Assembly: GCF_003852425.1 (NCBI RefSeq)
Contig: NZ_QAJN01000015.1
Span: forward strand, 1-64,000
DNA: 64,000 nucleotides
Reading direction: 5' to 3'
Source: Paucibacter sp. KBW04
GTDB lineage: Bacteria; Pseudomonadota; Gammaproteobacteria; Burkholderiales; Burkholderiaceae_C
The stretch's first letter is position 1. Every line of letters begins with the position of its first letter. The notes below the pieces were generated by a model. It was not told where the DNA came from. It did no database searches and saw nothing but the letters and a program-made list of their open reading frames with translations. The translations under genes were made by a program, and so were the position numbers. Of the stretch, positions 1-8,582 are shown piece by piece.

Positions 1-127
1 GTAGATGTTCAGTCTGTTCCTCGTTACGTTGCCGCTGTTCAGAACTCGGGTCTAGAAATGAAAAATACCCCGTAGGGTCAAGTCTTGCTATTGGAGCTTG
101 AAACGGTAGGAAGTCCTTGTAGACCAG

Positions 128-961
128 TTAGGCATTTTTGTGTTTTTGCAGTATCGGTGCAATCTCTGTAGCGATTGCCTCCGCCGTTAGTTCTTGACTC
201 ATCCTGAGATATTTTTTCATCTGCAAGAACAACGGGAGGCTTTCATGAGGGACGTCTTTGGCGACAATGCTCAGAAGGAGAATGTTGTGCCCGCTTCCAA
301 GGCGATTTAGGAAACCTTCCATTTCGTTTTTGCACCAGCTCGAAGAAAGAAAGTGATTGGTGATGAAGAAAATTGCAGCGCCAGAGTCCAGAATTCCTTG
401 CTGAATAGCAGAGACTATTGTTGAGCCATAGTCGATGCTGATTTTGTCATACCAAAATGGCAGCCCCTTTGCGTTCAGGTACGGAATAAGCTCTTCTACG
501 AGAGGCTTGTCGTATGACGAGTGACTTAGAAAAACCGTCTTAACCTTACCAAGGGGGCGCATGGAAATGATGCTGGCAACTTGTGATCTGTCTTTGTACC
601 AAAAGAGAGTCTCTTCCATCATGTCGAGACTATCGGCATCATTTGCCGCCATGAACTGAAAGCGCTTGTTTGCAAGCTCGGCGTGAAGATCTTCGTTTGT
701 AAGATCAGGCCGATACTTCGCGCCAGAAGAGCGCATAGCCTCCTGCATTGCGGTTATCTGCCCCTCTTTTGGTGATTCATAGCCAAATACTACATACAAC
801 TCCATGTTGTATGGATTGTTGTTTGCATAGATGAAGCAATAGCCTAGCTCATAGGCATTTTGAGTTTGGAGTAGCTTCTTGAGCTTGGATATGACAAAGG
901 AGTGCTCTCCATAGTCGCACTCCCAAACATAGTCCCTGTAATTTATGTTGCTCATGCTCAT
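128..961 (-). CDS. TIR-domain protein
   Basis: The 277-residue protein has a C-terminal TIR domain (about residues 140-275). It shows the first-strand motif KTVFLSHSSYDK near 141 and the SSSWCKNEM segment near 206-214. The glutamate of the WCxxE motif (about E213) is the residue used for NAD+ cleavage in catalytic TIRs, so an NADase is plausible. The N-terminal ~130 residues match no family I recognise and could be a sensor. The start is ATG at 961, with ATG 955 as an alternative; neither has a strong ribosome site. The gene is clearly AT-richer than everything after 1.4 kb, stands alone, and its TAA stop lies inside a GCCTAAC heptamer, so it looks acquired. TIR proteins often serve anti-phage defence, but no partner gene is visible here. 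The TIR call is firm; the role is inference. Confidence 0.85.
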   Translation of the reverse strand: MSMSNINYRDYVWECDYGEHSFVISKLKKLLQTQNAYELGYCFIYANNNPYNMELYVVFGYESPKEGQITAMQEAMRSSGAKYRPDLTNEDLHAELANKRFQFMAANDADSLDMMEETLFWYKDRSQVASIISMRPLGKVKTVFLSHSSYDKPLVEELIPYLNAKGLPFWYDKISIDYGSTIVSAIQQGILDSGAAIFFITNHFLSSSWCKNEMEGFLNRLGSGHNILLLSIVAKDVPHESLPLFLQMKKYLRMSQELTAEAIATEIAPILQKHKNA

Positions 962-1416
962 TCTTTCGAAAAAGGCCTAACTTTGTTTTCGGCAATTCGT
1001 TAACGATTATTGCCTAACATTTGGGCATGCGCCCCTACCGACAAAGGACACGATCTGAGCGCGACGCAGACGCCGAACTGCGGCTTACCCGAGTCAGCGA
1101 ACTAGGGGCAGACCGGCCTTTGGATGTGCGAGACGACCACCGCCAACCCTTTGACTGGAGTTCACTTTTGGAGACATCTCTTGGTCTCTGCACTTTGAAC
1201 CCAACCCAAGAGACGTCCGGCAACGGCGGGTTTTCAGAGATGGCCAGCCTTGGATATGCGCGGGTTTGGAAAAGGTATGGCGAGCCATGCAAAAGGAGAT
1301 GAGCCCTGCCCTCGGCCAACGCCATTGGCGCTAGTTAGTTAGCTAGCCTCGCCACCTCCCAAGCTAAAACCTTGCGCCCAATCCCGCCCCGATTCAATGG
1401 CACCCTGCCCGCCTAC
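962..1416. other. Gene-free stretch between TIR gene and rep
   Basis: About 455 bp hold no gene I can support. Short open frames exist on both strands (1021-1302 plus, 1035-1325 minus), but their translations are low-complexity and arginine/serine-rich, without a recognisable motif or ribosome site. The left 60 bp carry the heptamer repeats. The rest is intermediate in base composition between the AT-rich TIR gene and the GC-rich rep gene. It may be the decayed edge of an insertion. Confidence 0.5.
975..1018. repeat. GCCTAAC heptamer pair upstream of the TIR gene
   Basis: GCCTAAC occurs at 975-981 and again at 1012-1018. The inverse heptamer GTTAGGC lies at 127-133 over the TIR stop codon. 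Between the first two is a near-palindrome centred on TCGTTAACGA. Read on the minus strand, the gene is preceded by GTTAGGC and followed by GCCTAAC, the arrangement of integron cassette boundaries. A complete folded attC site could not be traced on either side, so this is a candidate boundary only. Confidence 0.4.
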
Positions 1417-3480
1417 TTACTTCTTCTCCGCCTGCTGCGCCGCCGCACTCGCCGCCCCCTTGGCCGCAAAGGCCTCCCTCAAGCGCTTGAGCTTTTCCCG
1501 CGGGTCTTCCTTGGTCTCGCCCTCGTTCAAGCGCATCTCGGTGATGAAGCGGCTAGGGATGCCCATCACCAGTTCGCGGCTCTTTTTGCGGCGGCGCAGG
1601 GTGCTGACGGCTAAGGTCGTTCGCGCGCGGGTGATGCCCACATACATAAGCCGTCGCTCTTCTTCCAGGCGCTGGGCGGTCATTTCTTCGTCGTCGGCTT
1701 TGAAAGGCAGAAGCCCCTCGTTGACGCTGGCCAAAAAGACGTGCGGCCACTCCAGGCCTTTGGAGGCGTGCAAGGTGGTGAGGACAACCTGATCCTGCTC
1801 GTCGCCGCGCTCGGCCATGGACAGGATCACGCTGATGGTTTGTGCCACCTGCAGCACGGTTTGCTTTTCGCTTTCAAACTGCGTGCCGCTGTCCTGGGTG
1901 ATCTCACCGCCGCAGCGCTTGGCCACCCAGTCGACAAAGTCCAAGACATTGTTCCAACGCGCGGCGGCGACTTTTTCGTTTTCTTCGTTGTCGTAGAGGT
2001 GCTGCTCGTAGGCGATGTCCTTGAGCCATTCCATCATCATCGCCTTGGCTTCTTTGGCGCCGCTGGTGTGCTTGGCCTTGAACTCCAGGTCGGTGATGAA
2101 GCGGCCGAACTCGTGCAGCGAGCCCAGGGCGCGGGTGCTCATATGCGCGGCCAGGCTCTCGGCGAACAAGGACTCAAACATGCTGCACTTCCAGCGCCCG
2201 GCGAACTGGCTCAAGGACCCCAGGGTCTGGTGCCCAATGCCGCGCTTAGGCGTGGTGATGGCGCGCAAAAAGGCCGGGTCATCGTCCTGATTGACCAGCA
2301 GGCGCAACCAGGCGCAGAGGTCTTTGATCTCGCTCTTGTCGAAAAAGCTCTGGCCGCCGCTGACCTTGTAAGGGATCTCGGCCCGGCGCAGGGCCTGCTC
2401 AAAAATGCGCGCCTGGTGATTGGCGCGGTAAAGGATCGCGAACTGCTTGAACTCCTTGGCCTTGCCCTCGGCCATCAGGGTCTGGATGCGGGTGACGGCG
2501 CGTTCGGCCTCGTGCTCTTCACCGTCGGCCTCGATCAGCTGCACCGGCTCGCCATCGCCAAAATCGCTCCACAGCTTTTTCTGGAACAGCTTGGGGTTGA
2601 TGGCGATGACGTTGTTGGCCGCCCGCAAGATGGCGCCGGTGGAGCGGTAGTTCTGCTCCAGCGGGATCACCTTGAGGTTGGGGTAGTCCAGCGGCAGGCG
2701 TTTCAGGTTTTCAATCGTGGCGCCGCGCCAGCCGTAAATGCTTTGGTCGTCGTCACCCACGGCCGTGAACATGCCGCGCTTGCCCACCAGTTGCTTGAGC
2801 AGGTCGTACTGCACGGCATTGGTGTCTTGATATTCGTCCACCAAAACATAGCGCAACTGATCCTGCCAGCGCCCGCGCGCCTCGGCGTCTTCGGTCAGCA
2901 AGCGCAGGGGCAGGCTGATCAGGTCGTCAAAGTCCACGGCCTGATAAGCGGCGAGGCGGTCTTGGTAACGCTCCATCACCAAGGCGGCCGCGCGTTCGTT
3001 ATCGTCCTTGGCGGCCAGCAGGGCTTGCTTGGCGGTGAGGCCCTGGTTTTTCCACAGCGAGATGGTCCACTGCCAGGACTTGGCCTGGTTCGCGTCCACC
3101 GTGCCGCCGGCGTCGCGCAGCAGGCCCAGGACATCGTCACTGTCCAGGATGGAGAACTGCTCCTTCAGCCCCACCCGCGTGCCCTCCTGGCGCAGGATGC
3201 GCACACCCAGGGAGTGGAAGGTGGAGATCACCAGGTCTTTGGCGGCGCGCGCGCCGATCAGATGCTTGGCGCGCTCGCGCATTTCCTGCGAGGCCTTGTT
3301 GGTAAAGGTGATGGCTGCGATCTGTTTGGACTGATAACCGGCCTGCAGCAGGCGGGCGATTTTTTGGGTGATGACCCGCGTCTTGCCCGAGCCCGCGCCA
3401 GCAATCACCAGGCAGGGGCCATTCAGATGGTGCACGGCCTCCATTTGGGCAGGGTTCAGGGTGTTCACGGCGTCGGACAT
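1417..3480 (-). CDS. rep: ATP-dependent DNA helicase Rep (UvrD family)
   Basis: This is a 687-residue superfamily 1A 3'-5' DNA helicase, close to the ~673 residues of E. coli Rep. Visible motifs are the Walker A AGAGSGKT (residues 27-34), AITFTNKASQEM (motif Ia), STFHSLG, VDEYQDTN (motif II), VGDDDQSIYGWRGA (motif III), LEQNYRS (motif IV), TLHASKGLEWPHVF (motif V) and RRLMYVGITRA (motif VI). It would clear proteins ahead of the fork and help restart replication. The start is ATG 3480, giving MSDAVNTLNPAQ. The C-terminal tail is alanine- and lysine-rich. It is transcribed alone, with a repeat element upstream. PcrA/UvrD is the alternative label, but the length and the GDDDQSIYGWRGA region favour Rep. 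Confidence 0.93.
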   Translation of the reverse strand: MSDAVNTLNPAQMEAVHHLNGPCLVIAGAGSGKTRVITQKIARLLQAGYQSKQIAAITFTNKASQEMRERAKHLIGARAAKDLVISTFHSLGVRILRQEGTRVGLKEQFSILDSDDVLGLLRDAGGTVDANQAKSWQWTISLWKNQGLTAKQALLAAKDDNERAAALVMERYQDRLAAYQAVDFDDLISLPLRLLTEDAEARGRWQDQLRYVLVDEYQDTNAVQYDLLKQLVGKRGMFTAVGDDDQSIYGWRGATIENLKRLPLDYPNLKVIPLEQNYRSTGAILRAANNVIAINPKLFQKKLWSDFGDGEPVQLIEADGEEHEAERAVTRIQTLMAEGKAKEFKQFAILYRANHQARIFEQALRRAEIPYKVSGGQSFFDKSEIKDLCAWLRLLVNQDDDPAFLRAITTPKRGIGHQTLGSLSQFAGRWKCSMFESLFAESLAAHMSTRALGSLHEFGRFITDLEFKAKHTSGAKEAKAMMMEWLKDIAYEQHLYDNEENEKVAAARWNNVLDFVDWVAKRCGGEITQDSGTQFESEKQTVLQVAQTISVILSMAERGDEQDQVVLTTLHASKGLEWPHVFLASVNEGLLPFKADDEEMTAQRLEEERRLMYVGITRARTTLAVSTLRRRKKSRELVMGIPSRFITEMRLNEGETKEDPREKLKRLREAFAAKGAASAAAQQAEKK

Positions 3481-3535
3481 GGGGTCTCGTCAGAAAAACA
3501 ATCAGCAACAGGGGCAAAGGGGAGATGCAAGCCTC

Positions 3536-3677
3536 AGAGGGTGTGAACTTTCGTAGCGAGCGGCTGCCAGGCTAGGCGGACGGAGCGCAGGAACCGGAAC
3601 GTACTTCAGGTACGTGAGGATTCCGAGCACCGCCCAACGACGCATGGCGGCCGCGCAGTAGAAAGTTCTCACCCTCT
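3536..3677. repeat. Inverted-repeat-bounded intergenic element (MITE- or BIME-like)
   Basis: A 17-bp arm at 3536-3552 (AGAGGGTGTGAACTTTC) is repeated in inverse at 3661-3677 with a single mismatch. The interior has a central hairpin, ACGTAC-TTCAG-GTACGT (3599-3615), and further self-complementary stretches. The element fills nearly the whole space between the stop of the beta-helix gene and the start of rep, and its right arm touches that stop codon. There is no transposase. I believe similar elements are scattered through Burkholderiales genomes, but this was not searched. Confidence 0.6.
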
Positions 3678-5110
3678 CAATTGTCGGTGCAAGCTGCGGT
3701 CTCTTCCTGTGCGCCAGGGTAAGTGCCCGAGGGCCGCTTGCGGCCGCAAAAATCCAGCGGCACGGCGGGCAAGGAGGGGATGCGCTCCGGTGCCACCCGC
3801 CAGTCCATGCGGAAGTTGTCGGCCGAGCCAAACACCTCGGCCGCCTTCATGGGCTGCTCCATCTCGGCCCTGGCCTTGCCATCGTTCTTGATCAGCAGCT
3901 TGCCTTCAAACAGATTGCCGTAAAGCTGGGCCTGACTGCCTTCGCCACGCAGCCCCATGCCAGCCGTGTTGACCAAGGTGTTGTGGGCCAGGAGGATGTG
4001 GCGGGAGTGGTTCACGTCCAGGCCCACATCATTGCAGTGGGCGACGATATTGTTGGCGGCCAGGCCGGCCTGGTGTTCGTAGCGCTCGCAACCCTTGTCT
4101 CGGCAGAAGCCGGGGTCGCTGCCGCCGCCGCCAAAAGAGATGCCCACCCGCACGCCGGGCCGCGAGATTTCGTTCGGCGAGCAGACCACCAGATTGCGTT
4201 CGATCTTGGCGCCTTCGCCGCCGCCCTTGACGAACATGCCGTAAGACACTTTGTCGCCCTCGCCCTTGACGAAGTTGCGCACGAGATTGTCTTGGACGCG
4301 CCAGAAATTGGCCCCCACCAGGTCCACCGGCGTGACCGAGCGAGCGGTCTGGCGCGGGTGGTCGTTGCTCAGGGTGTTATGGCTGATCAGGCCATGGTCG
4401 GGCCAGCGGCCGTCCACCCCATTGATCTTGAGGTGGGCGTTGAAGTTCTCCAGCCAGCTATTGCGCAGCTCAAAAAAGTCGGCCCCGGCCACGATGTGGA
4501 AGGCATGCTCGCAGTCGCGGTCGCTCGGGCAAACGCCGCGCACCCGCAGGTCCTCAAACACCCAGTAGGGCTGGTCGATCAAAAAGCCCTCGGCCGTGTT
4601 CATATCGATCTGGGTCGATTTGGGCTGGGCGGCGCGCACGCGGATGGGCGCCACGCCCGAGCCCGGCCCGCCCAGCTTGACGCTTTGCTCAAAGCGGTAG
4701 CGGCCGGGGGCCAGCTCGATCACATCGCCGGCCCGGGCGCTCAGCAAGGCCTGGCGCAACTCGTCCGCTGTCTTGACCGGCAAGGTAGCGGGCGGGCGAC
4801 CCTCGGGCAGGGTGGCCCAGCGATGGCCCTTACCCAGATTCGGCAAGGGGATGGAACCCGTGGGCCGCTCCACCCGCCGCTGCACGCGCAGCAGCAGCGG
4901 GCGCAGCAAGGCGTGCAGCTCCCCGTACTCCATCAGCGCCGCATCGGCATAGCGGATCAGCTCCTGCGGGCTGCGCCGGTCCAACTCGGCCATGGCGCGG
5001 GCAGGCGTGGTGTGCAGCACGGTCATCGCGCCCCAGAGCAGCAGGCCGGCCAGCAAGAGCAGGCCCAGAAGAGGGTAGAGCAGCCAGGACTTCAATCTCG
5101 TCATCATCAT
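3677..5110 (-). CDS. Right-handed beta-helix (polysaccharide-lyase-like) envelope protein
   Basis: This 477-residue protein starts with a membrane anchor or signal (about residues 8-29, LLYPLLGLLLLAGLLLWGAM). Near residues 115-150 comes a segment typical of parallel beta-helix proteins of the chondroitinase-B/alginate-lyase type (AGDVIELAPGRYRF), followed by many short N- and G-rich rungs. It may bind, cleave or epimerise an acidic polysaccharide in the periplasm. Three consecutive ATGs open the frame (5110, 5107, 5104). It lies 25 bp behind the O-antigen-ligase-like gene on the same strand, so the two are probably an operon acting on one surface glycan. Catalytic residues cannot be assigned by eye. 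Confidence 0.7.
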   Translation of the reverse strand: MMMTRLKSWLLYPLLGLLLLAGLLLWGAMTVLHTTPARAMAELDRRSPQELIRYADAALMEYGELHALLRPLLLRVQRRVERPTGSIPLPNLGKGHRWATLPEGRPPATLPVKTADELRQALLSARAGDVIELAPGRYRFEQSVKLGGPGSGVAPIRVRAAQPKSTQIDMNTAEGFLIDQPYWVFEDLRVRGVCPSDRDCEHAFHIVAGADFFELRNSWLENFNAHLKINGVDGRWPDHGLISHNTLSNDHPRQTARSVTPVDLVGANFWRVQDNLVRNFVKGEGDKVSYGMFVKGGGEGAKIERNLVVCSPNEISRPGVRVGISFGGGGSDPGFCRDKGCERYEHQAGLAANNIVAHCNDVGLDVNHSRHILLAHNTLVNTAGMGLRGEGSQAQLYGNLFEGKLLIKNDGKARAEMEQPMKAAEVFGSADNFRMDWRVAPERIPSLPAVPLDFCGRKRPSGTYPGAQEETAACTDN

Positions 5111-5135
5111 CGCTCTTCTTGTTGGCCTTTTGGAT

Positions 5136-7637
5136 TCAGGCTGGGGCGGCCTCGTCCTCGGGCGTGGCCTGCAGGCACAGGGCGAATAGCAGCAGGGTAT
5201 AGAACATCAGGCCGACCCGGGGTGCGTCCAGCAAGCTATCGGCCGCGCCCACCACCAACAGGCCAAGCAAGGCCGCCGCCAAAGCGGGCGCCAGCGGGTG
5301 TTGGCGCCCGCGCCCGAGGCTCAGATTCCACAGCGCCAGGCCTAGCGCCAAACCCATCAAGCCCAGGCCCAGCCAGCCTTGTTCAAACAACAGGTGCACG
5401 GCCAGATTCTTGGCATGCCAGGCCATGTGAAATCGGTCGCTGGAGAAAAACCAATGCGCCATCTCCTGGCTGAAGTCGCCATTGCGCAGCAGGCTGGCGC
5501 CCTGGCCCCCCGCATGCCCATCGCGCAAGCTCAGCTCGGCAATGTCCAGCTGCCCCGAGGGCGTGGCCACGGCCAGGGCAAAAGCCACCATGCGCGGGGC
5601 GTAGACCGGCCCGCTTTTCAGTGGCGCATTGCCCAGCTCCAGTTGCAGGGGCTGCCAATCGGCACTGGGCTGGATTTCCCGCTGCAGCACCAGGCAGTTG
5701 TCCGGGTAGATCAGGTGACGCTCACATAACTCGATATGCAGTTGCAGCTTCTTGCTGGTACGCAGCTTGGCTTGCAGACGGACCGCGCCCTGCGGCATGG
5801 GCAGACGCTGCCAGACGCGGAACTGCTCGCCATAACCCAGCATGTGTTGGCCGGCGCTGAGGCGCAGATAGTTGTGGCCCGCGTCCTGGCGGATGCGGTA
5901 GTCCCCCACATGCGAGTCCTTCAGGCCGCTGAAGTACTGCTGGGCTAAAAAGCGCCCGGCCCCCTTGCCCAGCAGCTGGTCCTCGGCCGTGCTGAGCAGG
6001 CCCAGGCTCTGGCGCCAATGCTGCATGCGGAACTGGGAATCAATCTGGCTATTGCCCACCCGGTGCAGCAGATAGCTGCCGCCGTCCAGCGCAGCCACCC
6101 CGGCAGCGGCTATCAGCAAGGCGGTCAGGGCGAGGCCACGTTGGCGCCAGCTATTGCGGTCTTGCTCGGCCCAAGGCCAGAGCGAGGGCCTTTGCAAGAT
6201 CACCAAAAACAGCAAGGCCAGGGTCAGCACCGCCACGCCCGCCGTGGCCCAGCCCACCCAGCCGCCCCAATACCCCGCCACCAGCGCTACACAGCCCAGC
6301 AAGCACATCCAGGCCCCAAGCACCAAGGTGGCACCCAAGGTGTCCAAGAAAGGCCGCCGCTGACTTTGCCAAACCAGCAGGGCCAGATTCACCAGCAAGA
6401 CCAGTGCATACAAAACATAGGCCGACTTCGGCACGGCCTGCGCCAAGAAGGCGCCCAAGCCCAGCAACAAGCCCGCAGCAAGCAGCGCCAGCAGCCAGAT
6501 CGTGCGTCGCTGTGCAGGCAGCTGCTGCCACAAAGCGGGCGGCAGACCCAAGGAGAGCAGGGCCGCGCCCATCAACGCGGCCAAGCCCCGATAGCCCCCG
6601 CCCATAAACACCAGCACCGCCGCGCCCAAAAAGCCCAGCCCCCACAAGGCCAGACCTAAGCGCTGCTCGGACGTCAGCGGCGCCGAGACTTGGGTCTGCC
6701 CCGGCGTCCGCGCCTGCCTGGCGCGCAAGCCCAGCAGCAGGGCAAAGCTCAGCGGCAAGGCCAGATAAACAATGCGCGAGAAGGTGCTCATGGCCGCATA
6801 GGCCGCCAGCAGGCCCAGGCCCATCAAGGCCAGGAACTGCCAGGCTCGCCTCGCGCGCAGCAGGGCCAGCAGGGCAAAAGGTGCCGTCATCGCCAGGCTG
6901 GCGTCCAGGGCGGCGCCGCCCACATGCATCTCCCAGAACAAGGCCGTCGTGCGGTAGTCGCTGGAGAAGTTCAGCAGGCCCGGGAAGGCCAGACGCTCCC
7001 ACAAGGCCGCCAAGGCCATGCCCAGCAGCGCCAGCACCATGCCCCATTGCAGGCTTTGAGCGAGGCGCGTGGGCGCGCGTGCCGCCGCTTCCAGCCACAG
7101 GGGCAAGAGCAGCAAGGCCAGGAAAAAGCTCTTCAGCACGCGCCAGCTATTCATGGGCTCTTGATAGCCCTGGAACCAGCCAAAGACAAAGCCACCCGCA
7201 TCGGCAAAGCCGCGTTGCAAGGCCAGCAGCTGGGCGCCGGCCCAGAGCAGGAGCAGCAGGCTCAGGCCCGGCGTGAGCACGAGGCCCCGGCGCGCGGCGG
7301 GCAGGTGTTGGCGGCGGCTCCAAGGGCGTGCGCCCCAAGCCATATAGCCACCGGCCCCCAGGGCCAGGGCGAGCAAGTCCATTTCCTCAAACGTGATCCA
7401 GCCGCTCCAGGGCGCCAGGCCCAGCAAAGGCAGGAGGCCCAGCAGGATCAGCGGTGTTTGCAACCAGAAGCGCGCCGCCAAGGCGGCCAGGGCCACAAAG
7501 CCCAGCACAGCCCCCCAGGCCGACAAAGGATGGTGGGCGGCCAGGCCCAGGCCGAGGGCGGCACAAAGCAAGGCCATCAGCCCCGGCGCGAAGGCAAAAC
7601 GCCGGCCGACCGCCTGGGTCTGGGCTGGGTTATTCAT
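5136..7637 (-). CDS. O-antigen ligase/polymerase-like membrane protein with inserted extracytoplasmic domain
   Basis: This is a very hydrophobic protein of about 833 residues with a dozen or more predicted membrane segments. A Wzy_C-like periplasmic segment contains GKGAGRFLAQQYF and the H-N-x-L signature DAGHNYLRL near residue 584. Proteins of this family ligate or polymerise glycans on the periplasmic face. Between that signature and the last membrane segments, about residues 595-725 form a soluble, strand-rich stretch ending in a ...LRNGDFSQEMAHW... motif, which resembles a carbohydrate-binding jelly roll. ATG 7637 (MNNPAQTQ) is preferred; an upstream TTG at 7652 is less likely. At 833 residues it is roughly twice a simple ligase. 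It is followed closely by the beta-helix gene. Confidence 0.75.
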   Translation of the reverse strand: MNNPAQTQAVGRRFAFAPGLMALLCAALGLGLAAHHPLSAWGAVLGFVALAALAARFWLQTPLILLGLLPLLGLAPWSGWITFEEMDLLALALGAGGYMAWGARPWSRRQHLPAARRGLVLTPGLSLLLLLWAGAQLLALQRGFADAGGFVFGWFQGYQEPMNSWRVLKSFFLALLLLPLWLEAAARAPTRLAQSLQWGMVLALLGMALAALWERLAFPGLLNFSSDYRTTALFWEMHVGGAALDASLAMTAPFALLALLRARRAWQFLALMGLGLLAAYAAMSTFSRIVYLALPLSFALLLGLRARQARTPGQTQVSAPLTSEQRLGLALWGLGFLGAAVLVFMGGGYRGLAALMGAALLSLGLPPALWQQLPAQRRTIWLLALLAAGLLLGLGAFLAQAVPKSAYVLYALVLLVNLALLVWQSQRRPFLDTLGATLVLGAWMCLLGCVALVAGYWGGWVGWATAGVAVLTLALLFLVILQRPSLWPWAEQDRNSWRQRGLALTALLIAAAGVAALDGGSYLLHRVGNSQIDSQFRMQHWRQSLGLLSTAEDQLLGKGAGRFLAQQYFSGLKDSHVGDYRIRQDAGHNYLRLSAGQHMLGYGEQFRVWQRLPMPQGAVRLQAKLRTSKKLQLHIELCERHLIYPDNCLVLQREIQPSADWQPLQLELGNAPLKSGPVYAPRMVAFALAVATPSGQLDIAELSLRDGHAGGQGASLLRNGDFSQEMAHWFFSSDRFHMAWHAKNLAVHLLFEQGWLGLGLMGLALGLALWNLSLGRGRQHPLAPALAAALLGLLVVGAADSLLDAPRVGLMFYTLLLFALCLQATPEDEAAPA

Positions 7638-7791
7638 GGACGGGCATCGCAAACGTCGAGGTCATCATGCGGGCGAACAAGGAGCCAAGCGGGCGAGGCA
7701 TCATAGCCAGCGCCCGGGCCGCCACTGCGGGAAAAACCCCGGCCGGTTTTCATCGGAGCCGGCTGGATTGCTCTGCATAATCGGCGCCAGC

Positions 7792-8553
7792 ATGATGAAA
7801 CAAAGCATTAGGGCGCTGATTGTGTTGTTGAGCTGGGCCCTGCTGCTGCCCTGGGCTCAGGCGCGCGACTTGCTGGCCGTGGGCGCCCTGTTCCCCAAGG
7901 TTTTTGAGCCCAATGCCAAGGGGGTACCGCAGGGGCTGGCGGTCGACCTGCTGCAGCGCGCGGTCCAGGCCCAGGGCCACAGCCTGCGCTTTGAGTTCTA
8001 CCCCTGGGCGCGCGCCCAGGCCATGGTGCAGCAAGGCCAGGCCGACATCCTGATCGGCCCCTACCGCACGCCCGAGCGCGAGCCCTTGTTTCTGTTCTCC
8101 CAACTCCCCTTCTACGAAGACGCGCTGATCTTCTATGCCCGCCGCGACAGCCCGCTGCAGTGGCAAGGCGATTTCGGCAAGCTGCAAGGCCGGGCCGTGG
8201 GCCTGGTGAAGGGCTGGGCTTACGGCCCGGCGCTGGAGCAGGCCCGCGAGCAACTGCACATCAGCACCGCCCTCGACGTGGCCAGCGGCCTCTTGATGCT
8301 GCAGCGCGGCCGGGTCGATCTGCTGGCCAGCAATGAGCGCAATACCGCGCCGGTGATCGAGAGCATGGCCCTGGGCCGAGAGCTGCAGCCCTTGCTGCCG
8401 GCCCTGGGGCATCTGCAAGGGCACTTTGCCTATCCTCGTAACCCGCAGGGCAAGCGCCTGAGCGAGGAGCTGGACCGCAGCCTGGGCGATTTGCACAAGC
8501 GGGGCGAGATGCGTGAGCTGGCACGCCGCTGGAAGGTGCGCGCGCCGGACTGA
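7792..8553 (+). CDS. Periplasmic substrate-binding protein, family 3
   Basis: The protein has 253 residues, with a signal peptide ending in ALLLPWAQA-RD and then a type II periplasmic binding fold. Recognisable parts are GLAVDLLQRAVQAQG, FYPWARAQAMVQQGQADILIGPYRTPERE and the late ...GEMRELARRWKV. Such proteins bind amino acids or other small polar ligands. No ABC permease or ATPase gene is nearby, so it may act as an orphan sensor or serve a transporter elsewhere. The start is ATG 7792 (MMKQSIRAL); the open frame runs further upstream but without a signal peptide. It is divergent from the ligase gene (~150 bp shared upstream region) and converges with the kinase-like gene. Confidence 0.82.
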   Translation: MMKQSIRALIVLLSWALLLPWAQARDLLAVGALFPKVFEPNAKGVPQGLAVDLLQRAVQAQGHSLRFEFYPWARAQAMVQQGQADILIGPYRTPEREPLFLFSQLPFYEDALIFYARRDSPLQWQGDFGKLQGRAVGLVKGWAYGPALEQAREQLHISTALDVASGLLMLQRGRVDLLASNERNTAPVIESMALGRELQPLLPALGHLQGHFAYPRNPQGKRLSEELDRSLGDLHKRGEMRELARRWKVRAPD

Positions 8554-8582
8554 ATCGCCAGGCCGCAGGCGCGAAGCCGGGC

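Noticed and set aside
1-1020. Complete integron with attC sites
   Set aside because: The heptamers fit, but no folded attC of normal length and no integrase gene are visible in the window, so only a candidate boundary is claimed.
1741-3546. 601-residue open frame antisense to rep
   Set aside because: It is a mirror of the helicase coding strand caused by high GC at third positions; it has no recognisable domain.
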